DNA of 40,192 bases from Enterobacter sp. (GCA_022649305.1 JALCNW010000039.1:1-40192); one strand, 5' to 3'; shown: positions 1 to 8,599, counted from the first letter of the stretch. Notes: generated from the letters alone by a model not told the origin. Numbers and translations are program-made.

Positions 1-223
1 TGGTGCGGATTTCTGGACCTTTGGTATCCAGCAAGATGGCGGCTTTCTTACCGGTCTTGCTCACCACGTTGCGCAAATTCTTAATGCGCTGACCGTGTTC
101 AGCATAATCGCCGTGAGAGAAGTTCAGACGCATTACGTTCATGCCGGCGTCCAGCATTTTGCTCAGCATCTCTTCAGATTCGGTTTTCGGGCCGATGGTG
201 CAAACAATTTTCGTCTTTTTCAT
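1..223 (-). CDS. pykF: Pyruvate kinase I, N-terminal part (cut by window edge)
   Basis: This is the first 74 codons of a pyruvate kinase, which converts phosphoenolpyruvate and ADP to pyruvate and ATP in the last step of glycolysis. The protein begins [19 protein letters not shown] and continues with the [13 protein letters not shown] segment and [11 protein letters not shown], the conserved barrel start and ADP/PEP-site region of the family. The rest lies beyond the left edge. In E. coli pykF is the fructose-1,6-bisphosphate-activated isozyme repressed by Cra. The identification rests on near identity with the remembered E. coli PykF N-terminus and on the fumD-side context. Confidence 0.96.
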   Translation of the reverse strand, partial: MKKTKIVCTIGPKTESEEMLSKMLDAGMNVMRLNFSHGDYAEHGQRIKNLRNVVSKTGKKAAILLDTKGPEIRT

Positions 224-413
224 GACAGTCTTAGTCTTTAAGTTGGGAAGGATATGGGAATCTCGCTCCGGGGGCGCACTGCCGCGGAGTTAAACCTGTG
301 TTGCGAAATTTTAAGTGGCACGCACTAAGGATAGGTGACATCAAATGAGCGTGCAGAAGAAAGTGTGCCTGAGTTTCAGCCCAACGGAGGAGAGAAGAAG
401 TTGTACGTTGTTT

Positions 414-443
414 TTTATAGTCCAAGCGCTGAAACCATTCACC
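414..443 (-). promoter_or_regulatory. Candidate pykF promoter with Cra (FruR) operator
   Basis: The sequence GCTGAAACCATTCACC at 428-443 resembles the Cra operator (core TGAAACG-TTCA type). On the minus strand a TATAAA hexamer lies just downstream (414-419) with a weak -35 overlapped by the operator. Cra is known to repress pykF in E. coli. The rest of the 224-604 interval shows no convincing gene. A 9-bp stem at about 574-597 follows the end of the upstream lyase gene but has no U-tract. Confidence 0.55.
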
Positions 444-604
444 AGGGATTAGGCGCGCATTATACGCTGATTGTTAGGCAAAAGGAAAATGAAAACAGCG
501 TTTCAAAAATAATCAATGGATTTTAACATTCAGGTTGTTATCAAGGCGTTAAGGTAGAATTGCATCTTATCGCGACAGGCGTCCTGCCTGCCGCATTTTG
601 CTTA

Positions 605-1747
605 TTATCTAAGCGCTTGTTCGAGGTCGGCGATCAGGTCGTTCTCATCCTCTATTCCGACAGAGAAACGAATCAGTTGCGCAACAATGCCGTTTGCCAG
701 TCGTTGCTCAAGCGGAATAGAGGCATGCGTCATGCTGAAAGGTTGACTCACCAGACTCTCGACGCCACCCAAACTTTCGGCAAGGGTGAACAGTTTGAGC
801 TTACGGATAATCTGTGTAGCCCGTTGCGCATCGCCTTTCACGACCACAGAAATCATCCCACCAGGCAGTGCCATCTGGGTGCGAGCCAGCGGGTATTGTG
901 GATGAGACTCCAGCCACGGGAACCACACTTTATCAATCTGCGGGTGCTGCTCCAGCCACCGGGCGATGGTCAGGGCATTGGCACTGTGTTTTTCGACGCG
1001 AAGCGCGAGGGTACGAATGCCGCGTAAGGTCAGGAAGCTACTAAAGGGATCCAGCACGCCACCAATTGCGTTTTGCAGATATCCTAATTGTTCCGCCAGC
1101 GCAGGGTTATCGCCCACGACCGCAAGACCTGCCACCACATCGGAGTGACCATTAAGATACTTGGTCGCAGAATGGACCACGATATCGAAGCCAAACTCAA
1201 GGGGGCGGTGAACGACCGGTGAAGCGAACGTGTTATCCGCCACGCTAGTGATGCGATGGCGACGTGCAATATCGGCAATGGCCGCGAGGTCCGCGAGTTT
1301 CAGCAGCGGGTTGGTCGGCGTTTCAACCCAGATCATCCGGGTTTCCGGGCGGATCGCCGCTTCGAGCGCATCCAGATTGCCAGGCTTCACCCAACTGACC
1401 TGTAAACCGGCGCTGCGCTTGCGCACGTTTTCAATCAGGCGATACGTTCCGCCGTACACATCGTCAATGGCGACGATGTGGCTATCCTTATCCAGCAGTT
1501 CCAGCACGGTGGAAATGGCCGCCAGCCCGGACGCAAACGCGTAACCGCGCGTCCCGCTTTCCAGCTCGGCTATCGCCGTTTCCAGCGCGTGACGAGTGGG
1601 GTTGCCGCTACGGGAATATTCGTAGCCAGTATGTTCGCCAGGCGAAGGTTGCGCAAACGTCGAGGTGGCATAGATCGGCGGCATCACGGCCCCGTATGCA
1701 TCGTTAAACTCGCCGCTGTGTACGCTTAAGGTTGCCAGTGATTTCAT
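605..1747 (-). CDS. Cystathionine gamma-lyase/gamma-synthase family PLP enzyme
   Basis: A 380-residue trans-sulfuration enzyme of the Cys/Met metabolism PLP family, of usual length. Visible motifs are the N-terminal YSRSGNPTR stretch, the DDVYGGTYR loop, VETPTNPLL, the ADNTFASP segment and the PLP lysine (Lys196) in HSATKYLNGHSD. I start it at the ATG at 1747, preceded by AAGGAGATCACC; the reading frame is open further upstream but lacks a ribosome site. The ATG lies 10 bases after the stop of the cystathionine beta-synthase gene, so the two are almost certainly co-transcribed. That partnership favours cystathionine gamma-lyase (cystathionine to cysteine, 2-oxobutyrate and ammonia) over gamma-synthase. 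Klebsiella has a comparable pair, which I recall as mtcB/mtcC. Family is certain; reaction direction is inferred. Confidence 0.88.
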   Translation of the reverse strand: MKSLATLSVHSGEFNDAYGAVMPPIYATSTFAQPSPGEHTGYEYSRSGNPTRHALETAIAELESGTRGYAFASGLAAISTVLELLDKDSHIVAIDDVYGGTYRLIENVRKRSAGLQVSWVKPGNLDALEAAIRPETRMIWVETPTNPLLKLADLAAIADIARRHRITSVADNTFASPVVHRPLEFGFDIVVHSATKYLNGHSDVVAGLAVVGDNPALAEQLGYLQNAIGGVLDPFSSFLTLRGIRTLALRVEKHSANALTIARWLEQHPQIDKVWFPWLESHPQYPLARTQMALPGGMISVVVKGDAQRATQIIRKLKLFTLAESLGGVESLVSQPFSMTHASIPLEQRLANGIVAQLIRFSVGIEDENDLIADLEQALR

Positions 1748-1757
1748 GGTGATCTCC

Positions 1758-3128
1758 TTATTGTTGTAGACGGTTGCGCCAGACGGTGAGGACATCGCTG
1801 CGCGTAATCAGGCCGAGGAAACGATCGCGGTCATTAATCACCGCCACCTGTCCCCTACCGAAAATCGGTTTTAGCTCGCTTTCCGACGCGCTTTTATCGA
1901 GAACGTCGACGCTGCGGGTCATGGCCTGCGTAACGGGCAGGGCGAAACGCGCTCCGTCGCCTGCGATATGGCTGACCAGATCCCATTCGTCCACGATGCC
2001 GACCACCGTGCCGTTATCCAGCACCGGTAGCTGCGAAATGTCATACAGGCGCATTCGCGCTAATACGGTCGCGAGCGTGTCATCAGGCGCGGCGGTGACA
2101 GTCGCGCCTTCATCGTGGCGAAGGGCGATATAATCGGAGAGATCGCCCGTTTGCGGGCGGGTAATAAGCCCTTGCTGGCGCATCCAGTCATCGTTGAACA
2201 TTTTGGACAGGTATTTGTTGCCGCTGTCACAGGCGAAGGTCACCACGCGTTTTGGTGTGGTTTGCGCCTGGCAGTAGCGCAGGGCGGCGGCAAGCAGCGT
2301 ACCGCTGGAGGATCCTGCAAGTATGCCTTCGGTTTTCAGCAGGTCGCGAGCGGTGGTAAACGCCTCCCGGTCGGTGATGCGATACGCCCGCTGCACCCCT
2401 TCAATATGCGCAAGTGGAGGAATAAAGTCTTCGCCGATACCCTCAACCAGCCAGGAGCCGGCTTCCTTAAACCGTCCGGATTCGACCTGATCGGCCAGTA
2501 CTGAACCTGCGGGATCGGCCAGCACGAATTCAGTATGCGGCGAATGTTCAGCAAACCAGGTCTGGAGTCCGCCCAGCGTTCCACCCGAACCGACGCCAAC
2601 CACAATCGCATCAATGTGTCCTTCGAGCTGTTCGAACAGTTCCGGGGCGGTGGTGGTGCTGTGCGCCAGCGGATTGGCCTTGTTATTAAACTGATCGATA
2701 TAAAAAGCGCCGGGGAGTTCTTTCGCCAGGCGGGTGGCGTAATCCTGATAATAAGCCGGATGGCCCTTGTTCACATCGGAACGGGTCAGCACCACCTGTG
2801 CTCCCAGCGCGCGCAGGTGGAAGATTTTCTCGCGGCTCATTTTGTCGGGTACGACCAGAATCAATGCATAGCCTTTTTGCGCTGCAATCAGCGCCAGCCC
2901 GAGGCCGGTGTTACCGGCCGTCGCTTCGATAATCGTCCCGCCCGGTGCCAGCAGGCCTTGTCGTTCGGCTTCATCAATCATTGACAGCGCCACGCGATCT
3001 TTAATAGAGCCGCCGGGGTTTTGATTTTCAAGTTTCAGAAACAGCGAGCACGGGCCTGCATCGAGCTTGTGCAACTGGATAAGCGGCGTATGGCCGATGA
3101 GTTCAGTGACGGAGTGATAAATTGCCAT
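1758..3128 (-). CDS. Cystathionine beta-synthase with C-terminal CBS pair
   Basis: A 456-residue fold-type II PLP enzyme that should condense homocysteine with serine to cystathionine. The catalytic domain (about residues 5-320) has the PLP lysine at Lys43 in NPGGSIKDR, the substrate loop EATAGNTG (about 68-75) and the phosphate loop GVGSGGTLGG (about 178-187). From about residue 332 to the end there are two CBS (Bateman) motifs, which separates it from plain cysteine synthases CysK and CysM. I chose the ATG at 3128 (MAIYHSVTEL), with AGGGAAAATACC in front; the ATG at 3152 lacks a ribosome site. It is the first gene of a pair with the gamma-lyase. The CBS pair often binds adenosyl ligands, but ligand control here is only inferred. 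Confidence 0.9.
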   Translation of the reverse strand: MAIYHSVTELIGHTPLIQLHKLDAGPCSLFLKLENQNPGGSIKDRVALSMIDEAERQGLLAPGGTIIEATAGNTGLGLALIAAQKGYALILVVPDKMSREKIFHLRALGAQVVLTRSDVNKGHPAYYQDYATRLAKELPGAFYIDQFNNKANPLAHSTTTAPELFEQLEGHIDAIVVGVGSGGTLGGLQTWFAEHSPHTEFVLADPAGSVLADQVESGRFKEAGSWLVEGIGEDFIPPLAHIEGVQRAYRITDREAFTTARDLLKTEGILAGSSSGTLLAAALRYCQAQTTPKRVVTFACDSGNKYLSKMFNDDWMRQQGLITRPQTGDLSDYIALRHDEGATVTAAPDDTLATVLARMRLYDISQLPVLDNGTVVGIVDEWDLVSHIAGDGARFALPVTQAMTRSVDVLDKSASESELKPIFGRGQVAVINDRDRFLGLITRSDVLTVWRNRLQQ

Positions 3129-3527
3129 GGTATTTTCCCTGATTAAGGACATGGCTGGATGATAGAACTATGAAAAATTCTCAATAAAGAACGTTTCACT
3201 GGTTGTTAGAACGGAAAGTAATATAAATGACTATTTCGGCAGTAAGGACTGCAAGCCGTAAAGTGCTCCAGATGGAGGGATGTCTATGTACGCATAAAAT
3301 GCTGCAAAAACGACCGTATTAGCCCCTCTCACCCCGCCGTATATGCATCGCGCAGATAATCATTACTGAAAATAAGCTAATCGTCCTGCACCCAGTCGCC
3401 ACGCCGTATATTCACTGTGGTTATAAGTAAGACTATTTTGTTCATTTAAATCATGATAACGTCTGTTTACTATCGTTTGGACATCCATACTGCTAAACCG
3501 CTATATGCGTAACGGATAAGTAAAATA
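3129..3527. other. Divergent intergenic region between beta-synthase and metN-like gene
   Basis: A 399-bp gene-free interval between two divergent operons must hold both promoters. It is AT-rich near both starts. I could not place a convincing -35/-10 pair on either strand. I tested it for tandem MetJ boxes (AGACGTCT): the best matches, 6/8 near 3450 and 5/8 near 3480, are not spaced by a multiple of eight, so I do not call an operator. Confidence 0.5.
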
Positions 3528-4550
3528 ATGATTGTTCTCAGGAATATCTCTAAGATTTTTGACAACGGAAAAGTGGCGCTGACTGCCGTTGATAACGTCA
3601 ATTTGACGATCGAGCAGGGACAGATATACGGAATTATTGGCTACAGCGGCGCGGGTAAAAGTACCTTAATTCGTCTGCTCAACGGCCTGGAAAGACCGAC
3701 CTCTGGCAACGTGACCATTAATGGCCAGGATATCTCAGCAGCAAAAGGTGAAGCATTACGCCAGGCGCGACTGAAAATTAGCATGGTTTTTCAACACTTC
3801 AACCTGCTGTGGTCGCGTACGGTAACCGAGAATATCGCGTTTTCCATGCAAATCGCGGGCGTGCCGAAAGCCAAAATCAAGGCTCGGGTGGCTGAGCTTG
3901 TGGAGCTGGTTGGGCTGAAGGGGCGTGAACACGCCTACCCGTCACAGCTTAGCGGTGGTCAAAAACAGCGCGTGGGTATTGCCCGTGCGCTGGCGAACAA
4001 TCCGGACGTGCTGCTGTGTGACGAAGCTACCTCCGCGCTGGATCCGCAGACTACCGATCAAATTCTGGATCTGCTACTTGATATCAACCGTCGGTTCAAA
4101 TTAACCATCGTGCTGATTACGCACGAGATGCACGTGGTGCGCAAAATTTGCGATCGCGTGGCGGTGATGGAAGACGGCAAAGTCGTGGAGGAGGGCGATG
4201 TCCTGAACGTCTTTACCCATCCACAAAAACCGATCACCCAGCAGTTTGTGCGCCAGGTCAGTCAGTATCACGAGGAAGAAGCCTTCAACCCGGAACTGGC
4301 AAACGAACTTGAAGGCACGGTCATCAAATTGACGTTTACCGGGCACAGCACCCATAGGCCGATTGTGGGCGAACTGACCCTGCGTTACGGCCTGCCGTTT
4401 AACATTTTACACGGCAAAATGACCCAAACCGCGCACGGCGTATTCGGCCAGCTCTGGCTACACGTGGTGGCAACGGAAGAACAATTGAACAATATCCTCG
4501 CCGACCTGAAGCACAGCGATATTGATGGTGAGGTAATTAAGCATGGCTGA
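3528..4550 (+). CDS. metN: MetN-type methionine ABC importer ATPase
   Basis: A 340-residue ABC ATPase for methionine uptake at the inner membrane. It has Walker A GYSGAGKST (residues 38-46), signature LSGGQ (141-145), Walker B VLLCDEA (161-167) and the switch histidine in LITHE. After the nucleotide-binding domain there is an extra domain of about 95 residues ending near the C-terminus, corresponding to the methionine-sensing NIL domain of MetN, which gives trans-inhibition in the E. coli transporter. The stop overlaps the permease start by 8 bases. It is probably a paralogue of the usual metN, because this is not the usual metNIQ location. The symbol reflects the family, and the exact substrate (methionine, an analogue or a sulfoxide) is inferred from the neighbouring trans-sulfuration genes. 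Confidence 0.85.
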   Translation: MIVLRNISKIFDNGKVALTAVDNVNLTIEQGQIYGIIGYSGAGKSTLIRLLNGLERPTSGNVTINGQDISAAKGEALRQARLKISMVFQHFNLLWSRTVTENIAFSMQIAGVPKAKIKARVAELVELVGLKGREHAYPSQLSGGQKQRVGIARALANNPDVLLCDEATSALDPQTTDQILDLLLDINRRFKLTIVLITHEMHVVRKICDRVAVMEDGKVVEEGDVLNVFTHPQKPITQQFVRQVSQYHEEEAFNPELANELEGTVIKLTFTGHSTHRPIVGELTLRYGLPFNILHGKMTQTAHGVFGQLWLHVVATEEQLNNILADLKHSDIDGEVIKHG

Positions 4551-5211
4551 GAATCTCTTCCCGCATCTGAAGTGGGACCAACTGTGGGCCGCGACGCTCG
4601 AAACCCTTTATATGACCGCGCTTTCCGGTATCGCAACCTTTGTATTGGGTATTGCGCTGGGATTAGCGCTGTTTTTAACGGCACGCGGTGGGCTGTTTCA
4701 TAATCGCACTTTGTATAGCGTGATCTCCATTGTGGTGAACGTGTTCCGTTCTATTCCGTTCATCATTCTGATCGTGCTGTTGATTCCGTTTACCAAAACT
4801 ATCGTCGGCACCATTCTGGGTGCGAACGCGGCGCTGCCCGCGCTGATCGTGGGTGCCGCACCGTTCTACGCTCGCCTGGTAGAGATTGCCCTGCGCGAAG
4901 TGGACAAAGGGGTGATTGAAGCGACGCGCTCCATGGGCGCACGGTTAAGTACGTTAATTTTTCGGGTTTTGCTGCCGGAATCCTCACCTGCACTGGTATC
5001 AGGCATTACGGTGACGTTGATTGCACTGGTGAGTTACAGCGCAATGGCGGGGGTGATTGGGGCCGGCGGTTTGGGAAATCTGGCTTATCTGGAAGGATTC
5101 CAGCGCAACCATGGTGATGTCACGCTGGTGGCGACGGTGACGATTTTAATCATCGTTTTCATTATCCAGTTCTGCGGCGATGTCATTACTTCACTGTTAG
5201 ATAAACGATAA
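4543..5211 (+). CDS. metI: MetI-type methionine ABC importer permease
   Basis: A 222-residue permease with about five hydrophobic segments and the cytoplasmic coupling (EAA-type) loop EATRSMGARLSTLIFRVLLPE around residues 125-145, followed by a GAGGLGNLAY segment characteristic of MetI proteins. It starts inside the end of the ATPase gene (8-bp overlap), which implies translational coupling, and the binding-protein gene follows after 28 bases. Its length equals the family norm (about 217 residues in E. coli). Together with its neighbours it should form the MetN2I2 complex that moves methionine across the inner membrane. Confidence 0.87.
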   Translation: MAENLFPHLKWDQLWAATLETLYMTALSGIATFVLGIALGLALFLTARGGLFHNRTLYSVISIVVNVFRSIPFIILIVLLIPFTKTIVGTILGANAALPALIVGAAPFYARLVEIALREVDKGVIEATRSMGARLSTLIFRVLLPESSPALVSGITVTLIALVSYSAMAGVIGAGGLGNLAYLEGFQRNHGDVTLVATVTILIIVFIIQFCGDVITSLLDKR

Positions 5212-5239
5212 ATACCCATAATTCACAGGAACACACATC

Positions 5240-6052
5240 ATGAAAAAAACACTGACATTGATTGCCGCCGCAACCCTGAGCGCCCTGAGCTTTGCTTCAT
5301 GGGCTGATACGCTGACTGTGGGCGCATCCAACACGCCGCATGCCGAAATTCTGGAACAGGCGAAACCGATTCTGGCGAAGCAGGGTATCGATCTGGAGAT
5401 CAAACCGTTCCAGGATTACATTCTGCCAAATACCGCGCTGGCGGGCCGCGACATCGATGCCAACTATTTCCAGCACATCCCGTATCTGAACAGCGTACTG
5501 AAGGATCATGCTGGCGATAAAGATTACGATTTCGTCAGTGCAGGTGCGATTCACATCGAGCCGATTGGAATTTACTCCAAGAAGTATAAATCGCTGAAGG
5601 ACCTGCCGGAAGGCGGCAAAATCATCATGCGCGATGCGGTATCTGAAGAAGGCCGTATTCTCTCTATCTTCGAAAAAGAGGGTGTGATTAAGCTGAAGCC
5701 GGGCATCGATAAAGTGACCGCGCGCATTAGCGATATCATTGAGAACCCGAAAAAACTGCAATTTACGCCAAACGTTGAAGCTGCGCTGTTGCCGCAGATG
5801 TACAACAACGATGAGGGAGCAGCCGTGGTGATTAACGCCAACTACGCGATTGATGCAGGTCTGGACCCGGTTCACGATCCGATTGCCGTAGAGAGCGGTG
5901 AAAACAACCCGTATGCCAATATCATTACTGTTCATCGCGGCGACGAGAAGAAGAAAGACATCGTGGCGCTGGTGGACGTGCTGCACTCTAAAGAAATTCA
6001 GGACTGGATCCGCACCAAATACAAAGGCGCTGTGATCCCTGTTAATAACTAA
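5240..6052 (+). CDS. metQ: MetQ-family periplasmic substrate-binding protein
   Basis: A 270-residue solute-binding protein of the NlpA/MetQ family. The first 22 residues are a signal peptide (MKKTLTLIAAATLSALSFASWA) with a signal peptidase I site before DTLTVGA. No lipobox cysteine is present, so it should be a soluble periplasmic protein, unlike the lipoprotein MetQ of E. coli. Family hallmarks include SNTPHAEILE near the mature N-terminus and the ANYFQHIPYL segment. AGGAAC lies 8 bases before the ATG. It is the last gene of the operon, and a strong intrinsic terminator follows. It should deliver methionine or a related sulfur compound to MetNI; the precise ligand cannot be read from sequence. 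Confidence 0.86.
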   Translation: MKKTLTLIAAATLSALSFASWADTLTVGASNTPHAEILEQAKPILAKQGIDLEIKPFQDYILPNTALAGRDIDANYFQHIPYLNSVLKDHAGDKDYDFVSAGAIHIEPIGIYSKKYKSLKDLPEGGKIIMRDAVSEEGRILSIFEKEGVIKLKPGIDKVTARISDIIENPKKLQFTPNVEAALLPQMYNNDEGAAVVINANYAIDAGLDPVHDPIAVESGENNPYANIITVHRGDEKKKDIVALVDVLHSKEIQDWIRTKYKGAVIPVNN

Positions 6053-6071
6053 TCTGCTGATTTCTTTGCTA

Positions 6072-6105
6072 AAGCCCGGCGAGGTTCTCGCCGGGCTTCT
6101 TTTTT
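6072..6105 (+). terminator. Intrinsic terminator of the metNIQ-like operon
   Basis: A perfect 12-bp stem AAGCCCGGCGAG / CTCGCCGGGCTT with a 3-base loop is followed by CTTTTTT. It lies 20 bases after the metQ-like stop. Confidence 0.93.
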
Positions 6106-6160
6106 GTATCCGGCCTATGAATCATTTATGCTGCTTGTTTGAAGCAATGGAGTGATAACA

Positions 6161-6370
6161 ATGGGCAATGTGACTAAAGACGAAGCGCTTTACCAGGAGA
6201 TGTGCCGGGTGGTCGGAAAGGTGGTGCTTGAGATGCGTGATTTAGGGCAGGAGCCAAAGCATATTGTTATTGCGGGCGTGCTGCGTACCGCGCTGGCGAA
6301 CCAGCGCGTGGCGCGCAGTGAGCTGACCACTGAAGCGATGATAACGGTGGTTAAAGCGCTGGCTGGCTAG
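6161..6370 (+). CDS. fumD: Small fumarase D (YdhZ)
   Basis: A 69-residue protein that matches E. coli FumD (YdhZ) almost residue for residue in its centre (CRVVGKVVLEMRDLGQEPKH, then IVIAGVLRTALAN). FumD has been described as a very small fumarase interconverting fumarate and malate; nothing in its sequence resembles the large fumarases. I use the ATG at 6161, with GGAGTG 9 bases upstream, over the GTG at 6152, because it gives the same length as E. coli. In K-12 fumD lies next to pykF; here 5.4 kb of sulfur genes separate them. Its 3' end overlaps the convergent permease gene by 20 bases. Confidence 0.93.
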   Translation: MGNVTKDEALYQEMCRVVGKVVLEMRDLGQEPKHIVIAGVLRTALANQRVARSELTTEAMITVVKALAG

Positions 6371-7037
6371 GCCGCCAGCGTTTGGCTATCTGCTCAAGAG
6401 AACAACAGAGTAGATAGTAAACGACACCAGTAAAGATAAAGATGGCCACCGGGTAAATCTGTACCCGGTTGTTTACCTGGCCTGCGACGGTCGTCAGTTC
6501 CGGCACGTTGACAATAAACGCCAGCGACGTGTCCTTCAGCAAGTTGATAAAGATCCCCAGCAGCGACGGCAAAATATTGCGCAATACCTGAGGTAACAGG
6601 ATCAACCACAGCGTTTGCTGCGTGCCAAATCCCTGCGTCAACGCCGCTTCATATTGCCCTGTGGGCAAGGCCCGCAGACCCGCCAGCACCGAGTGCATCA
6701 CGGCCGCTGCCGTAAACCATGCCAGCGCCAGCGTGACGGTGAGCGCGCCCGGCAAATCCGCGCCGGTCATGAGTGGCAGCAGATACCACATCCAGAAGAT
6801 GACGAAGATAAGCGGAATACCGCGAATCAGCTCAGCCCACAAGAATAACGTTTTACGCACCCAGCCCGGATAACGCCAGGCAAGACTGGCCAGTACAATA
6901 CCGCCAGGCAGCGCCAGCACGGCGGCTCCCAGTGCCATCAATAACGTCAGCAGTACGCCACCAGGCTGGCCTGCGGACATCCTTCCCCACAGCAGATAAT
7001 CCAGATTGTCGGTAATGACGGTGAATCCTGCAATCAT
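6351..7037 (-). CDS. Polar amino acid ABC importer permease (second permease)
   Basis: A 228-residue inner-membrane permease of the HisM/GltK type. It has several hydrophobic segments and the coupling loop EAALTQGFGTQQTLWLILLPQ around residues 129-150. The motif AELIRGIPLIFVIFWMWYLLP resembles the R-G-T/I-P-L hallmark of polar amino acid permeases. Its ATG overlaps the stop of the upstream permease by four bases (ATGA), so the two are translationally coupled and likely form a heterodimer. It is the last gene of the four-gene operon and runs 20 bases into fumD. I recognise the subfamily (glutamate/glutamine/aspartate type) but not the exact orthologue. Confidence 0.87.
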   Translation of the reverse strand: MIAGFTVITDNLDYLLWGRMSAGQPGGVLLTLLMALGAAVLALPGGIVLASLAWRYPGWVRKTLFLWAELIRGIPLIFVIFWMWYLLPLMTGADLPGALTVTLALAWFTAAAVMHSVLAGLRALPTGQYEAALTQGFGTQQTLWLILLPQVLRNILPSLLGIFINLLKDTSLAFIVNVPELTTVAGQVNNRVQIYPVAIFIFTGVVYYLLCCSLEQIAKRWRPSQPAL

Positions 7038-7783
7038 GCGTTTACCCTCCGTTGGCGACCTTTTTGCGTTGAGGGCCCGAGCTTCACGAGCACGAGTCCC
7101 AGCGCGATACCGGTCAGCAGGTAAAGCACCGTGCCAACGGTAAACGCCTCAAGCGCATGAGCGTTATAGCTTTCGATTTGCCGCACCTGATAGGTCAGTT
7201 CGGCAAAGCCAATCCCGCTGGCAAGCGAAGAGAGCTTCATCAGATTCAGATATTGCCCGACAACCGGCTGCCAGGCGTTAGCGAGCCCTTGTGGCAGCAA
7301 AATGTAGCGAAACAGACGCCAGGCCGAAAAGCCTTGTGCCAGCGCGGCCTGTCGTTGCCCGCTTGAAACGGCGTGGAGTCCAGATTCGATCTCTTCGATG
7401 AGAAACGCAGAGGTGAAAACGCCCAAACCCCAGGCAGAGCAGAGAAACTCGGGCGTAAACCACCAGACATCGCCAGGTAGAATAGACCAGGCGTGATCGG
7501 CGTTGATGACATCGCGAAAAGCCACAGGCAGCCCATTCCACGCGGCAAAATACCAGAACAGTAACTGAACCAGTAACGGCGTATTTCGAAACACCGAGAC
7601 CCATATGGACACTATGGCGTGACCGGTTTTACCGCCCGCCAGGCGCAACAGCAAAAACAGAATGGCAAAGACGCTGGCGATAATTATCCCGGCGAGCGTT
7701 ACCCATAAGGTGGTCAAAAAACCGGAGAGGATCCACTGCAAGGGTTGCCCGGTTAGCACTCCTTGCCAGTCGAGCGCGGGCAT
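7034..7783 (-). CDS. Polar amino acid ABC importer permease (first permease)
   Basis: A 249-residue permease of the GltJ type. It has hydrophobic segments throughout, the conserved VSVFRNTPLLVQLLFWYFA stretch (about residues 62-80) and the coupling loop QAALAQGFSAWRLFRYILLPQ (about 144-164). Its start overlaps the stop of the ATPase gene by one base (TAATG). The larger loop near residues 85-115 (AFRDVINADHAW) is typical of glutamate/aspartate-type GltJ proteins. With its partner it forms the membrane channel of the importer. Substrate is inferred only as a polar or acidic amino acid. Confidence 0.87.
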   Translation of the reverse strand: MPALDWQGVLTGQPLQWILSGFLTTLWVTLAGIIIASVFAILFLLLRLAGGKTGHAIVSIWVSVFRNTPLLVQLLFWYFAAWNGLPVAFRDVINADHAWSILPGDVWWFTPEFLCSAWGLGVFTSAFLIEEIESGLHAVSSGQRQAALAQGFSAWRLFRYILLPQGLANAWQPVVGQYLNLMKLSSLASGIGFAELTYQVRQIESYNAHALEAFTVGTVLYLLTGIALGLVLVKLGPSTQKGRQRRVNA

Positions 7784-8598
7784 TATGGCTGCTCCTGATG
7801 CAGTGGGTTCAGCACCTTTTGCAGAAAACGCCGCGCGCGCGGATGCGCAGGATGGTTAAAAAACTGCTCTGGTGGCGCGGTTTCCAGAATCTGTCCGCCG
7901 TCGATAAATACGATCCGGTCGGCAATTTCGCGGGCAAACTGCATCTCATGCGTGACCACAATCATGGTAATACCACTGTGGGCCAATGCCTTCATGACGA
8001 ACAGCACTTCACCAATCATCTCGGGATCCAGCGCGGAAGTCGGCTCATCAAACAGGATGATTTGCGGAGAGGACGCCAGCGCCCGGGCGATAGCGACCCG
8101 CTGCTGCTGTCCGCCGGAAAGCTCAGCCGGGAAATGTTCGGCCTTTTCCAGCATACCGACCTTTTCCAGTAGCGTTAGCGCACGTTCCTGCGCCTGCTGA
8201 GGGGGCCAGCCGTGGACATGCTCCAAAGCCAACGAGATATTCTGGCGCGCCGTAAGGTGGGCGTAGAGATTAAACTGCTGGAATACAAACCCGACGCGGC
8301 TTCGAAGCTGACGTAACGCCGCACGGTTAAGTTGCCCGGTGGGTTTACCGTCGATCAGGATTTCGCCGCCGTTGAGTGATTCAAGCTGATTGATTAAGCG
8401 GATTAACGTGGATTTACCGGAACCGGATGGACCCAGGATCGCCACCACTTCGCCGGGGGAGATACTGAGATTGACGCCGTCCAGGACGCGGTGATCGCCA
8501 AAGCTTTTCACGACGTCGCGAAACTCAACGCTTGCCTGGTCCAGATGTGAAAAATCCGCGGCACGGGCCGCGGAGCGTGAGAATAAACCTGAGTGCAT
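7783..8598 (-). CDS. Polar amino acid ABC importer ATPase
   Basis: A 271-residue ATPase of the GlnQ/GltL family. It shows Walker A GPSGSGKST (about residues 55-63), the Q-loop VFQQFNLY, signature ELSGGQQQR, Walker B ILFDEPTSALD and the H-loop VVTHEM. It carries about 24 extra N-terminal residues (MHSGLFSRSAARAADFSHLD) before the usual GlnQ start. The ATG at 8598 is one base after the stop of the binding-protein gene, and no strong ribosome site is visible, so translation probably depends on coupling; a later internal start cannot be excluded. It powers the two permeases encoded next in the operon. Confidence 0.87.
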   Translation of the reverse strand: MHSGLFSRSAARAADFSHLDQASVEFRDVVKSFGDHRVLDGVNLSISPGEVVAILGPSGSGKSTLIRLINQLESLNGGEILIDGKPTGQLNRAALRQLRSRVGFVFQQFNLYAHLTARQNISLALEHVHGWPPQQAQERALTLLEKVGMLEKAEHFPAELSGGQQQRVAIARALASSPQIILFDEPTSALDPEMIGEVLFVMKALAHSGITMIVVTHEMQFAREIADRIVFIDGGQILETAPPEQFFNHPAHPRARRFLQKVLNPLHQEQP

Positions 8599-8599
8599 C

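Noticed and set aside
560..1027. A 155-codon plus-strand ORF
   Set aside because: It lies antisense within the gamma-lyase gene, whose motifs are unmistakable; the plus-strand frame shows no family features.
3440..3490. Possible MetJ operator upstream of the metN-like gene
   Set aside because: Two partial AGACGTCT matches are present but not in tandem at 8-base spacing, which MetJ requires.
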